A stretch of DNA of 64,000 nt from an uncultured Agathobacter sp. (GCA_944381555.1 CALWLL010000021.1:1-64000); one strand, 5' to 3'; shown: positions 52,990 through 62,733, counted from the first letter of the stretch. Program-made: numbers and translations. Notes: generated by a model not told the origin, from the letters alone.

Positions 52990-53883
52990 TTATTCTTCCA
53001 ACATTGCGAGGTAACAATCTAAACGTTCATTCACATATCCTGCAAATAACTTTTCCATTGAACCTAAATTGTGCTTTACATGGTATTCATCAAAAGCATT
53101 GTAATACGCAATCCTATCTGTAAATTTAATATCAATCGGCGGATATCCAGCCTTCATTAATTCTAGATTTACAAGCAACCGTCCCGTGCGGCCGTTACCA
53201 TCAATAAAAGGATGAATACCTTCAAATTCTATATGAAACCGTGCAAGCCGGGGAATGATATGCTCTTTACTATTGTTATAGGTCTCCAACAACTGCTGCA
53301 TCTTTGGTTGAATCAGATACGGCTGTACAGGCTCATGCTTTGCCCCCATAATTCTTACCGGAACCCTTCTGTAAACACCGCGGTCATCCTTTTTATCAGC
53401 CAACACCAAATAATGAATTTGCTTTATAATTCTCTCTGACAAAGGCTTCTGGTCTTTCACTAACTCTCTCACAAAATCAAAAGCTTCCTTATGTCCAACT
53501 ACTTCCATGTGCTCCTTCAATGGCTTTTGGTCAATAGTCAGACCCCTCAGCACCATATCGGTTTCACGCAGAGTCATCGTATTCCCCTCAATAGCGTTGG
53601 AGTTATAGGTATACTCCACTACAAATTCCTCTGTTAATCGTTCCACCTCTCCCTCCGTCAAAGGGCGTCTGGAATCCAATTCTGTTTTCTTCCTATCAAT
53701 GCTCTCAAGCAGATTTCCTGCGGACTTATAACGTCCGTCCTCCGGCTTCACAGCCTCTGCCGGAATTCTCCAACTGCGCCCCTCACGGATAACGCCTGAA
53801 ATTTTACCTTCCGAGCATAGGATTCTTACTCGTCTATCTGAAATGCCCCATTTCTCTGAGGCCTGTTTTACGGATATATACAT
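52990..53883 (-). CDS. Fic-domain protein (AMPylator-type) with N-terminal HTH
   Basis: 297 residues from the ATG at 53883. An excisionase/MerR-like helix-turn-helix covers 1-45 (ISVKQASEKWGISDRRVRIL, GRSWRIPAEA). The Fic core has the catalytic loop HPFIDGNGRTGR at 224-235, and an inhibitory helix TYNSNAIEGN at 92-101 (S/T-x-x-x-E-G) places it among Fic proteins with a built-in autoinhibitor (class II). It would transfer AMP from ATP to protein targets, including itself, when the helix moves. Target unknown. The 20 codons upstream of 53883 have no ribosome-binding site and are not counted. Confidence 0.9.
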   Translation of the reverse strand: MYISVKQASEKWGISDRRVRILCSEGKISGVIREGRSWRIPAEAVKPEDGRYKSAGNLLESIDRKKTELDSRRPLTEGEVERLTEEFVVEYTYNSNAIEGNTMTLRETDMVLRGLTIDQKPLKEHMEVVGHKEAFDFVRELVKDQKPLSERIIKQIHYLVLADKKDDRGVYRRVPVRIMGAKHEPVQPYLIQPKMQQLLETYNNSKEHIIPRLARFHIEFEGIHPFIDGNGRTGRLLVNLELMKAGYPPIDIKFTDRIAYYNAFDEYHVKHNLGSMEKLFAGYVNERLDCYLAMLEE

Positions 53884-54042
53884 CACTCTGCACCCCACTT
53901 CAAATAATAGTATACCCCATTTTCGGAACAATAGCAACGCCAACGGAATAATATTTTATTCCTATTGAAACAATACAAGAATCCGGAGGATACAATTTTT
54001 CTCCAAATAAATATTTTACACTTATAATTTAAAGTCTCTCAA

Positions 54043-54390
54043 TCATAGTAAAACGTAGTATCCCACCAATGTTATTGCAAATCCGCAAAAAACAATTACC
54101 TCTAAAAGCACGATAAGGACTATGTTTACAGGCTCCGCCCATGCGATGATAAATGATGATGCACTCATTATATGCACCTGCAGCCCCTCAGCAGTCTTGA
54201 CAGGCTTTAGGTACTCCATCGTACCGGGAGTCTGTCCATTACATTTCATCGTAATCATACAACCAACCACAAAATCATAGTCATCCTTATTGCCTCCCCC
54301 AGATACTTACCATTCTGATAAATATTTATCGTGACATCTATAATCTTTGTGTTCTCAGGGTTTACCTTGGGCAGAATAAACCTACTTTCA
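54043..54390 (-). pseudogene. Surface-protein C-terminal remnant
   Basis: Two frames read as one protein tail: RFILPKVNPENTKIIDVTIN followed by IYQNGKYLGE (about 54390-54300), then, one base over, GGNKDDYDFVVGCMITMKCN to MEYLKPVKTAEGLQVHIMSA, and a terminal helix EPVNIVLIVLLEVIVFCGFA before the stop at 54043. A final transmembrane helix suggests a membrane-anchored surface protein. No start or upstream domains remain between here and 54464. Decayed relic. Confidence 0.5.
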
Positions 54391-54464
54391 ATAAACTTTC
54401 GTAATCTTTTACGATTGTATCTCAATTAACGATACAACTTTCTCGGTCTTAAAACCTGATAAAA

Positions 54465-54503
54465 AGCTGCCGCTTTCCGATTTTTCATCGATAAACGACA
54501 GCT
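54465..54503 (-). terminator. Intrinsic terminator of the GH2-GH3-GPH operon
   Basis: AGCTGTCG and CGGCAGCT close a stem with an internal A/T-rich ATCGATGAAAAATCGGA part, followed by TTTTATC on the minus strand, 26 bases past the transporter stop at 54529. Confidence 0.75.
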
Positions 54504-54528
54504 CTTATAAATAGAACGATTCTATTGC

Positions 54529-56076
54529 TTATTTATATGTTTCCATTGCCTCTTCTATGGACGCGCCATTTTCAATTGCTTCTTTACGCTGTGCATTGAC
54601 CGCCTGAATTTCTTTCATGCGCGGGCCGGATAATTCATAGCCCTTCATAGCCCAAAGCGTTGCCACCCATGCGGCCATTGGAATAATGCAGAACAATATG
54701 ATAACTACCCAGTTCATACCCGGTGCATATGCCGTTTCTGCGGTCGGAAGATTTTCCAGCCCAATACAGGCTACCGCAACACCCACGACTGTCGCAGACA
54801 AAGAGGACACCAATTTATCCACTAAGGAGAATAAGGTTCCCATGATGCCCGGGATATATTTTCCTGAGCGATAGGTTTCATAGTCAGAGCAATCCGCTAC
54901 CATTGGAATCGGCATATCTGCTGTTGCATAGTAAGCGCCGTATCCGATGCCAAAACAAAGGATAAATAAAATGGTATACAGATTGATATTAATTGCAAAG
55001 CCTTCTCCGAATAAAGTACCAGTGTAAATACTTAAGTTAAATGCCGGATTGTCCTGCTTCCATAAGAGAAGAAGTACAAGCACACCAACATAACAGATAA
55101 GTGCAACACTGACGTATTTCATAAGGGAAGCCTTCTGGCCTTCTTTCTGTGACGTTCGAACAGTCAGTATGAAGAACGGGACAGAGCATACATATCCGAT
55201 AATCATCATCGGAAGATACAGATTGTCATAATTGCCCATCATACATCCGTATAACATACAAAGTACAGTGAGGTTTGTTGCAATGGATAACGCTAACTTA
55301 CAGCCTGCGCCTGCAACCATAAGCCTCTGTAACGGTTTGTTTTCCTTCAAAATGGCAATGTATTCGGAAATCTTTGTCTTTTCCTGTTTTTCTCCGCCAA
55401 TACCAAAGTATTTTGAATTATCTTTTTCCCAAATACCGATAATTGCAAGAATGGTAAGTACTACGGATGCAATAATACCAATCGGAGTTAGGATTGCATA
55501 AAATTCCGGTTTATCATAGTCTGCTACATTGGAACGAAGGATAGGAGCCAAAAACTGCATAAGTCCCATACCTGCCATAGAACCAATTGTGTTGAAGATT
55601 GTAAACATCGGTCTTTGTTTTGGATCATTGGTAAGTACGGTCTGTCCTGAACGCGTTACCGATGTCTGGAATGTATAACCGATTACCCAGATTGCATACA
55701 AAAGAATAAATGCGGCATAACGCGCCCATTCCATATCTGCCGGAATCGCCGGTGTAAGCATATATAAAATGATTACAGAAACCGCCATGATTACATTACC
55801 GATTACCATAAACGGACGGAATTTACCAAATCTGCCGTTTGTCCGGTCCATAAGCGCACCAATAATCGGATCTGTAATCGCATCAAAGATACGCATGCCG
55901 GTAACCATGAAAGATGCAAATACCATTGCAATTCCAAGGATGTTATTCGCAAATGTTGCAATATAGGATAAAATCAAAACGTAATATACGTTTGTTGCAC
56001 CATTATTCATTGGAAACAGAGCAAGCTGGTACATTTTCGCTCTATTTACAGAGGTATTCTGATTTTCCTGACTCAT
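54529..56076 (-). CDS. GPH/MFS-type glycoside symporter
   Basis: 515 residues with twelve predicted helices. GPH family marks: RIFDAITDPIIGALMDRTNG with FGKFRPFMVIGNV in the first cytoplasmic loop, TSVTRSGQTVLTNDPKQRP, then ADMPIPMVADCSDYETYRSG and YIPGIMGTLFSLVDK in the second half. Members co-transport oligosaccharides or glycosides with cations. The sequence and its position next to GH3 and GH2 genes suggest import of a beta-linked or galactose-containing oligosaccharide. Last gene of the operon. Confidence 0.9.
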   Translation of the reverse strand: MSQENQNTSVNRAKMYQLALFPMNNGATNVYYVLILSYIATFANNILGIAMVFASFMVTGMRIFDAITDPIIGALMDRTNGRFGKFRPFMVIGNVIMAVSVIILYMLTPAIPADMEWARYAAFILLYAIWVIGYTFQTSVTRSGQTVLTNDPKQRPMFTIFNTIGSMAGMGLMQFLAPILRSNVADYDKPEFYAILTPIGIIASVVLTILAIIGIWEKDNSKYFGIGGEKQEKTKISEYIAILKENKPLQRLMVAGAGCKLALSIATNLTVLCMLYGCMMGNYDNLYLPMMIIGYVCSVPFFILTVRTSQKEGQKASLMKYVSVALICYVGVLVLLLLWKQDNPAFNLSIYTGTLFGEGFAININLYTILFILCFGIGYGAYYATADMPIPMVADCSDYETYRSGKYIPGIMGTLFSLVDKLVSSLSATVVGVAVACIGLENLPTAETAYAPGMNWVVIILFCIIPMAAWVATLWAMKGYELSGPRMKEIQAVNAQRKEAIENGASIEEAMETYK

Positions 56077-56100
56077 GTTTCTTCCTTTCTGTCTAAATCA

Positions 56101-56126
56101 GTCCTCCGCCTTTGATGGCAGAGGAC
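56101..56126 (-). other. Intercistronic stem-loop between GH3 and the symporter gene
   Basis: GTCCTCTGCC-ATCAAA-GGCGGAGGAC, a 10-bp stem with one wobble, lies between the GH3 stop (56144) and the symporter start (56076) and lacks a following U-run. It probably adjusts downstream expression or mRNA stability rather than ending transcription. Confidence 0.55.
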
Positions 56127-56143
56127 CGAAAAATCAAAATCTT

Positions 56144-59100
56144 TTATACTTCTTTATTTTCTGCTGTAGTTTCCTCCTCAGGCTGCGCTGCTGTCTGGAC
56201 TGCCGGAATATATACATAATTCTTTTTAAATTTGCTTCTCTTAACAATCCAAAGAACAAGTGATACCGCAAATATTACCCAAAGTACAATTGCAATGTTT
56301 CTTGTGATTGCTGTAGAGCCCGGCTCAACTGCTTTTACGATTGTATCCGGTCCGATACCATTCATAGCCTGTGAGTTTGCAATTGCATATAAGTTATGGT
56401 GGCAAGCCTCTCTCATAGCGGTAACTGCAACCGGGTCATCCTCATACGCTCTTAGCGCATCATCACCTGTAATAAAGAATACAAGCATGGAATCGAATGC
56501 AGTCGTTCCACCCATTACACCGTCAATGCCATTTACCATAGTGCTAAGAACGTTATCTGTAATCTGAAGTCCGTTACAATCCCATTCTTCATTCATAATT
56601 CCTTTAATAAGGTTTTTATTGGCGCCTGACCATTGTGTACCCCAACGGGTGTATGCCATCATAACACCGTTTCCACCTTTTCCGGAAGAAACAAATTCGC
56701 CGTTTTCGTCTTTGACAACGCCCTGTGAAGATTCCAGACCTCCCTGGAAAGCTCTTAAATAGATTTCACGGGCTGACTGTTCGTTTAACCATACACCAAG
56801 ACCGATACGATCCTGCTCGCAGTCATTTAATGCAAAGTGCTTATACACTACATATACACCATTCTTTTCAATACCGCTTACTTCATATCTTCCGATTTCA
56901 GCAGAAAGGAAAGAATCTTCTGAATAATATTCAAAGTTACGTCCGCTGTATGGAGATCTATGGATATTTGCTCCAGGTCCGTAGAGGAAGGTTACTTCTG
57001 CTGCAAGACAGTCGTTGCCTACAATGTTACCGATTTCATATGCTAATTCTTTGTTAAATGTAGCAGCAAGAACATCTTCTGATGTTAAAGCTGTTGTTTC
57101 AACGTCAAGTCCGCTGCCGAATAATGTTACGGTTAAGCCCTGAGGACCATTTTCGTCACGAGTACCAGGAGCCTGTACGGATTCAACCGGCATTGTCCAG
57201 TGGAAAGCGTCCCCGATGAAAATAACCATTTCTTCAAAAGTCATCTGGTCTAATAACTCATCCCATTTCGGATCATCATAGTCAAGACCAATCATGTCAT
57301 ACAGTTTCAATCCATTGTCTGCGCCAAGCGTTGGCATTTCGACTGTTGTATTTTCGTCTGTTTTATACTGCTGATCCTGTAATCCCTGAATCAAGTACTC
57401 ATTTAATACGAATTTTACTGTCTTTTCCAGACTTGGCATTGTGCCTTCCCAATCGCTTCGTGATAAGTATACGATATCTTCTACTTCATCATTCATATTT
57501 GGGTCAGAAGCATTTAACTGATTTTCAATCTTAGTTCCGGCATCACTGACTGCATATGTTGTCGTATCAAGCTGCGGATTATTCCATGTGCATACCAAAG
57601 CTGTGTTGCCGGCTGTATCCATACGTCCATCTGTTGCTTCCGGAGTATATCCTTTTGCTGCTAATACATTGTTTACTGCATTATGCGCATCTGTAGCTGC
57701 TGTGAAGTAGTAATCACCTGCGTCTAAGATGTATGTGCCTGCGCCATATGCATCATAGCTTGCCACATAATCGCCATCTACTTCGATAGTTAAAACTTCC
57801 GAAGCGCCTGGCTCTAAAATTTCTGTCTTATCAAAGCCTACTAACGAAACTGCTGCTTTTTCTACTTTATACTGTTTGTCATAGTCTGTATATGGGCTTG
57901 AAACATAAATCTGCACCGTTTCCTTGCCCGCTGTATCCCCGGTATTTGTAACCTTAACGGTAATCGTATATGTCTGTGCAGCGGCGTCATAATTTAAAGT
58001 CATATCGCTATATTCAAATGTAGTATAGCTAAGACCATATCCGAATGGGAAAGCCACATCATCCCCATATGCATAGTTACCGGCATTCCCGGTACCCATT
58101 ACATAATCTTCGTAACGTGTTTCATAATACTTGTATCCTACATAGATACCTTCCTGATAAATCATGTAAGTATCTGCATGTTCCGGAATCAGGCTTAAAT
58201 CACCTTCATACTGGATTGGTGTGAAATTCTGCATAACCGGACTTGAGTAGTTGTCATAGCAGTATGTATCTGCCAGACTGCCGGATGGATTAACCTTGCC
58301 GCTAATGATTTCTGCAACTGCGTTAAGACCTGTCTGGCCTACTCCGCCAATCCAAAGGGCAGCGTCTACACCATATTCGTTATCCTTGAGGAAGTCAACC
58401 TGAAGGGCGTTTGATGTATTGATTAATACGATAATCTTGTCAATCTTGCCTTCATCTTTTAATTTCTTGATGTTAGACATCATTTCTCTCTCAATATCGT
58501 TTAATGCAAGATAATTCTTTCCATCACCTAATGTATGATCAAAATAGCTGTCTGCACCTTCCCCGCCGATACGCGATAACACAACGATGGCTGCATCCCC
58601 ATATTCTTCCACTGAATCAAGCACATCTTCCGTATAAAGCTCCCAAGGTGCTTCTACGATTTCTGCTGCTCCATAACCATCTGCTGTTGCAGAATCCTGT
58701 ACCACCGCACCGGCATTCCCGCGAGTGTAATCCTTTGCAGCACCGGTTTCATAGAAATCCCATAATGTCTGGTTTACCGAAAACCCCTCTTTTTCCAATG
58801 CAGCCTTTAAGTTATCACACTTAGAAGAATCTACGTTACCGGAACCTGTTCCACCGTAAACAATATTTACAGATGATGTTGAGAATAAGCTTACCTTTGC
58901 TCCTGATGCAAGAGGCAAAGCCTTATTATCGTTTATTAAAAGAGAAGCGCCTTCCGCTTCTACCTGCTTTACAAGTTCCGCGCCTGCCGCAACTCTTTCT
59001 TCATCTGTTTGAAAACTACTTTGAAAATAAATCGCATCCGAATCTTCATTCTCTAATTCCCAGAAGGTTCCACCTGCAAATAATGTAACCGTATTGTCAA

Positions 59101-59245
59101 ACATCGTACAAATAAATGCTGCTAACGTCATAATAACAGCAAGCGGTGCGCTAAGACAAGTAAAGACCGACCAAGGTCTGACCGCTTTTCTTTTTGCCTT
59201 TCGGTAAGCCTTTTTACGGGCTTTTAATTCTTTTTTTGTTTCCAT
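56144..59245 (-). CDS. Domain-swapped GH3 glycosidase anchored by a helix at each end
   Basis: 1,033 residues. A basic N-terminus and transmembrane helix (about 27-49) come first. Then the GH3 alpha/beta sandwich (about 65-390; ADTYCYDNYSSPVMQNF), a fibronectin-like domain (FPFGYGLSYTTFEY at about 405-418) and only then the TIM barrel (about 650-960: RDENGPQGLTV, PYSGRNFEYYSED, YKHFALND, nucleophile Asp about 897 in LQITDNVLS). A second helix (about 982-1001) and a basic tail follow. This is the reverse of the usual barrel-sandwich order, a swap known in a few rumen enzymes. Both ends point inward and the enzyme faces outside. Confidence 0.9.
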   Translation of the reverse strand: METKKELKARKKAYRKAKRKAVRPWSVFTCLSAPLAVIMTLAAFICTMFDNTVTLFAGGTFWELENEDSDAIYFQSSFQTDEERVAAGAELVKQVEAEGASLLINDNKALPLASGAKVSLFSTSSVNIVYGGTGSGNVDSSKCDNLKAALEKEGFSVNQTLWDFYETGAAKDYTRGNAGAVVQDSATADGYGAAEIVEAPWELYTEDVLDSVEEYGDAAIVVLSRIGGEGADSYFDHTLGDGKNYLALNDIEREMMSNIKKLKDEGKIDKIIVLINTSNALQVDFLKDNEYGVDAALWIGGVGQTGLNAVAEIISGKVNPSGSLADTYCYDNYSSPVMQNFTPIQYEGDLSLIPEHADTYMIYQEGIYVGYKYYETRYEDYVMGTGNAGNYAYGDDVAFPFGYGLSYTTFEYSDMTLNYDAAAQTYTITVKVTNTGDTAGKETVQIYVSSPYTDYDKQYKVEKAAVSLVGFDKTEILEPGASEVLTIEVDGDYVASYDAYGAGTYILDAGDYYFTAATDAHNAVNNVLAAKGYTPEATDGRMDTAGNTALVCTWNNPQLDTTTYAVSDAGTKIENQLNASDPNMNDEVEDIVYLSRSDWEGTMPSLEKTVKFVLNEYLIQGLQDQQYKTDENTTVEMPTLGADNGLKLYDMIGLDYDDPKWDELLDQMTFEEMVIFIGDAFHWTMPVESVQAPGTRDENGPQGLTVTLFGSGLDVETTALTSEDVLAATFNKELAYEIGNIVGNDCLAAEVTFLYGPGANIHRSPYSGRNFEYYSEDSFLSAEIGRYEVSGIEKNGVYVVYKHFALNDCEQDRIGLGVWLNEQSAREIYLRAFQGGLESSQGVVKDENGEFVSSGKGGNGVMMAYTRWGTQWSGANKNLIKGIMNEEWDCNGLQITDNVLSTMVNGIDGVMGGTTAFDSMLVFFITGDDALRAYEDDPVAVTAMREACHHNLYAIANSQAMNGIGPDTIVKAVEPGSTAITRNIAIVLWVIFAVSLVLWIVKRSKFKKNYVYIPAVQTAAQPEEETTAENKEV

Positions 59246-59268
59246 CTCTTTCTCTCCCTCTCTCTTTA

Positions 59269-61215
59269 TTACATCCAGTTTTTTGTATCCACTTTCTGAA
59301 CGACATATTCCGGATGCGGCTCATTTGTCCTGCAAATTACAGCGCTATCGGTAAGTTCCCCCGATTTTACTTCAAACCTGTTTTCCCCATCCACTAATGT
59401 GACCTTAAACTTAAACACCGGTTTATCCGTCTGTTTTTTTGTTTCTATAAGTTTCCCATTATGATAAAGTGTGACTTCTGTTTGGTTAGAGTACACTGTA
59501 ATTTCCTGTGAAGCCTTTTTACGATATACAAATCGTTTTCCGGCAATGTAGACGAATGGTTCGTTTTTGTTCCAATATGCCTTGTACAAATAGAAGGAAT
59601 CCTTCTTCGTCTTTCTGTCGAAGGTTACCATGCCTTTGTGGTTCATCCCCGGCTCTCCGCCCTGATTTCTGGCATCCGCCGCAAAATCAAACATATTCCA
59701 GATGTAGGTGCCCCACATATACGGATGACGTCTGAAGCATTCCAGCATATATTCGTGATAGATATTCTGATATTCTTCGGTGTTATCCCCACGTTTTGCT
59801 TTTTCGCTGTGGAGATTTGGCATACCTTCTGCACCGTATTCAGAATAGCCCAGACATCTGTTTGGATAAATAAGATGATAGAAGCCAATCCACAAATCAT
59901 TTAACCAAAGGAACGGCACATACCATCCAAGATATAAATTCCATGCTACAATATCCGTAATCTTTGTTACCCTGTTAAATGGTCCGCACATAGCATAACA
60001 AGCCATTGTCGTAGGTCGTGTCGGATCCATCTTATGTACGAATTTCTGTAATGCCTTATGATTATCCAGCATATCCTGCTTATCCGTTACCTTAATGGTA
60101 ATTTCATTGGAGATTCCCCATGTAACGATAGACGGATGATTGTAATTCTGTGCAATCAGTTCCTCCATCTGTGTATGTGTATTGGCATTTCCCTGTGGCA
60201 TATGATGGGAAATATATGGAATTTCCGCCCACACAATCATGCCCTCTTTATCACACAGATCATAGAAATACTGGTCATGCTGATAATGTGCAAGACGGAT
60301 TGTATTTGCACCAATTTCTTTAATCAATGCCATATCCAAGTCCATATTATGACGGTCAATGGCATTTCCGATGCTTTTCCAGTCCTGATGACGGGATACC
60401 CCATGAAGCGGATAAGACCTTCCATTTAAGAAAAAGCCTTTCTTTGGATCAAAAGAAATACTTCTGATACCGCAGGTACTGCTTACGGCATCCAAAATGT
60501 TTCCATTCCTTTCCAGAGTTGCTTCTACCGTATAAAGATATGGGTCTTCCAACCCATCCCAAAGGTGAGGATGCTCCACCGTAAGCGTTACATCCATACC
60601 CTTCCCTTCTGCAACCGGACGACCGTCTGCATCCTTTAATACCACCCGTACGCTGGCATTTTCTTTTGCTTTGATATAGGTTTCTACCCTTACTGTAGCA
60701 ACTGCATTCGCCTGCTTTGGGTTTTTGACCTTTGGAGTAATCTTTAGGCCCTTGCTTCCGCAATAATCCAAATCGAAATGTTCTGCGGGAACAATTAAAA
60801 ATTCTACATCACGGTAAATTCCGCCGTAAAACGTAAAGTCTGCCATCTGTGGGTACACACGCGTATTCTTGCTATTGTCAACTTCTACAAGCAGTGTGTT
60901 TTCCTTTGCAAGCAGATCCGTCACATCTGCACGGAAGGTAGAATAACCGCCGTCATGTGTGATTACTTCCGCCCCGTTTAATACCACCTTGGCGCTGGCA
61001 TTTACTCCATGAAACTGTAAGTATACCCGTTCGCTTTCCCTGTCGAATTCCGGGGCAGCAAACGGTTTCTCATATGTGCATGTCCCACGTTTATAATCAT
61101 CTCCGCCATCCTGACCATCTAACGCATTCCAGGTATGCGGAAGATTAAGCGTCTGCTTATTACCTGCCAAATCTGTAAATAGCCAGTCATTCATGATTAG
61201 CTGTGTTCTTCTCAT
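59269..61215 (-). CDS. GH2 beta-galactosidase/glucuronidase-type enzyme, cytoplasmic
   Basis: 648 residues with the GH2 order: sugar-binding jelly roll 1-140 (LNLPHTWNALDGQDGGDDYK), immunoglobulin-like domain about 145-255, TIM barrel from about 260 (LHGVSRHQDW). The acid/base Glu is at about 371 (WGISNEITI) and the nucleophile Glu at about 459 (GYSEYGAEG). No signal peptide. It probably hydrolyses the glycoside brought in by the GPH symporter; whether galactoside or another hexoside cannot be fixed from sequence. First gene of the operon; repeats for a LytTR regulator lie upstream. Confidence 0.92.
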   Translation of the reverse strand: MRRTQLIMNDWLFTDLAGNKQTLNLPHTWNALDGQDGGDDYKRGTCTYEKPFAAPEFDRESERVYLQFHGVNASAKVVLNGAEVITHDGGYSTFRADVTDLLAKENTLLVEVDNSKNTRVYPQMADFTFYGGIYRDVEFLIVPAEHFDLDYCGSKGLKITPKVKNPKQANAVATVRVETYIKAKENASVRVVLKDADGRPVAEGKGMDVTLTVEHPHLWDGLEDPYLYTVEATLERNGNILDAVSSTCGIRSISFDPKKGFFLNGRSYPLHGVSRHQDWKSIGNAIDRHNMDLDMALIKEIGANTIRLAHYQHDQYFYDLCDKEGMIVWAEIPYISHHMPQGNANTHTQMEELIAQNYNHPSIVTWGISNEITIKVTDKQDMLDNHKALQKFVHKMDPTRPTTMACYAMCGPFNRVTKITDIVAWNLYLGWYVPFLWLNDLWIGFYHLIYPNRCLGYSEYGAEGMPNLHSEKAKRGDNTEEYQNIYHEYMLECFRRHPYMWGTYIWNMFDFAADARNQGGEPGMNHKGMVTFDRKTKKDSFYLYKAYWNKNEPFVYIAGKRFVYRKKASQEITVYSNQTEVTLYHNGKLIETKKQTDKPVFKFKVTLVDGENRFEVKSGELTDSAVICRTNEPHPEYVVQKVDTKNWM

Positions 61216-61256
61216 ACGATTTTCCTTTCCAAAAAGCTTGTTCTCTTCTGACCTTA

Positions 61257-61331
61257 ATTTTACTTTAGTAAAAAATGTGGTTCAAGGCAATTTACAGAAG
61301 TGGTCATTTTTCGAGCAAAAGTGGTCATTTT
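61257..61331 (-). promoter_or_regulatory. GH2 operon promoter with tandem LytTR-like repeats
   Basis: On the minus strand TTGAAC (61280-61285) and TAAAAT (61257-61262) are 17 bp apart. Twelve bases upstream of the -35 box lie two perfect 13-bp direct repeats, AAAATGACCACTT, at 61319-61331 and 61298-61310, 21 bp start to start. That is the geometry of dimeric LytTR-type response regulator sites, two helical turns apart and just upstream of the promoter. The LytTR regulator is encoded next door (62730-63437). Confidence 0.8.
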
Positions 61332-61374
61332 GTCAGAACAAAAAAGACCATATTTTGTTTCGATTTACAAAATT

Positions 61375-61446
61375 AGCCCCTTTCTATATGAAACAGATGC
61401 GCATCTTTGTTCTGTCAAAGAGGCGTACCGCATATAGAAAGGGGCT
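61375..61446 (-). terminator. Long stem terminator of the two-component operon
   Basis: Perfect 16-bp stem AGCCCCTTTCTATATG / CATATAGAAAGGGGCT, with a 40-base loop that holds GATGCGCATC, then AATTTTG on the minus strand, 10 bases past the kinase stop at 61456. Unusually long and symmetrical for a plain terminator. Confidence 0.75.
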
Positions 61447-61455
61447 TACTGTTTA

Positions 61456-62733
61456 TCACTTAATCGGAAAGAGAAACTTTAATGAAAAGCAGCCATCCTC
61501 CTGCGAAATGTTAAAGAAACCGTCATACTTCTTCACAATGTATTTCATACTGCGAATCCCAAAACCGTGAAGGCTTTTATCCTTTTTACTGGTAACCGGC
61601 ATCTCATTTTCCAATATCAGTGTTTCCTGCATAGGATTGATAATGTTTACCACAAGAAAATTCTGCTGACGATAAATCAGCACATCTATCTGGCGTTTTT
61701 CCTTATCCTCAAATTTCTCTACCGCTTCTATCGCATTATCGAGTGCATTTCCGAACAGGGAATACAAATCCATGTGATTAATAAACTCAAGCAGCCTGCC
61801 GTCTGCCACACAGGAAATCGTAATTTCCCTATCCTTACAATATAAGCTCTTTTCTGTAAGAATGGTATCTAACACTTCGTTTCCGGTCTTAACAATTGCT
61901 TCATAAATGCGGATAGATTCTTCCATTTCCTGCAAATACTGGTCTTTTTCTTCTTCACTCGCCTGACGCACCGCACGGATCTGATGCTTTAGGTCATGGC
62001 ATTTCTGGTTGATAATTGCAATATTCTCCTTGGAGAGCCGATACTGCTCCTGTTCTTTTTTTAGCAGCAGTTTTACTAACTCTAATTCCTGTTTTATAGA
62101 GCTCTTACGGAACAATTCATTCTGTAAATACAACACAATTGCGCTAATCCATTGCAGGAGAAAGAGTACAAAAGCACTGTCCGCGCCGCCTGCAATATCC
62201 TGGCTTTCTATCATGACCGCCAGCAATTCAAAAATAATACAGATCAATACCGCTGATGCTAACTGTCTTGGTCCAATTTTCTTTTTTGTACTTTCCGGAA
62301 TCCATCGGACAATTGTAAAGTTACACACAATATATAAAAGAAGGAAAAAAAGTATTAGTCCGATATATCCATCCTGTTCTTGAACCGGTGTAATCCTGCT
62401 CATAAAAAGAATGATAAATTGCCATGTTTCAAGAATGAGCCGCCACACAATTCTCGTCCATATAAAATTATAGACCGCTATGGAATAAGTGATTTTCCAG
62501 TTGAACAGAAAATAGCCTAAAAGACCGATAGAAGAGAGTCCCTGAACAGTCCTTTTTCCTAAAGGAAAATCTCCGCTATAATACACACTTAGCACGATAA
62601 ACGCAAATGCAATCACAGAGGAGATTATTATTCTTAAAATAAAATTATTTCTTTTTTCTTCGCGATGTATAAAAATAATTCCACCGAGCCAGAATGCAGT
62701 TTCACAGATAATACCTCCAATATATTCCATCAC
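61456..62733 (-). CDS. GHKL-type sensor histidine kinase (AgrC/LytS-like)
   Basis: 425 residues. Six to seven membrane helices in the first 205 residues, a dimerisation helix, phospho-acceptor His about 246 in NQKCHDLKHQIRAVR, then a GHKL ATPase domain with NALDNAIEAVEKF, followed by HGFGIRSMKYIVKKY. This layout belongs to the AgrC/VirS group, whose integral membrane part binds peptides or small molecules. It overlaps the response regulator gene by 4 bases. No precursor peptide gene was seen nearby, so the ligand may be a saccharide or other small molecule. This is inference. Confidence 0.9.
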   Translation of the reverse strand: MMEYIGGIICETAFWLGGIIFIHREEKRNNFILRIIISSVIAFAFIVLSVYYSGDFPLGKRTVQGLSSIGLLGYFLFNWKITYSIAVYNFIWTRIVWRLILETWQFIILFMSRITPVQEQDGYIGLILFFLLLYIVCNFTIVRWIPESTKKKIGPRQLASAVLICIIFELLAVMIESQDIAGGADSAFVLFLLQWISAIVLYLQNELFRKSSIKQELELVKLLLKKEQEQYRLSKENIAIINQKCHDLKHQIRAVRQASEEEKDQYLQEMEESIRIYEAIVKTGNEVLDTILTEKSLYCKDREITISCVADGRLLEFINHMDLYSLFGNALDNAIEAVEKFEDKEKRQIDVLIYRQQNFLVVNIINPMQETLILENEMPVTSKKDKSLHGFGIRSMKYIVKKYDGFFNISQEDGCFSLKFLFPIK

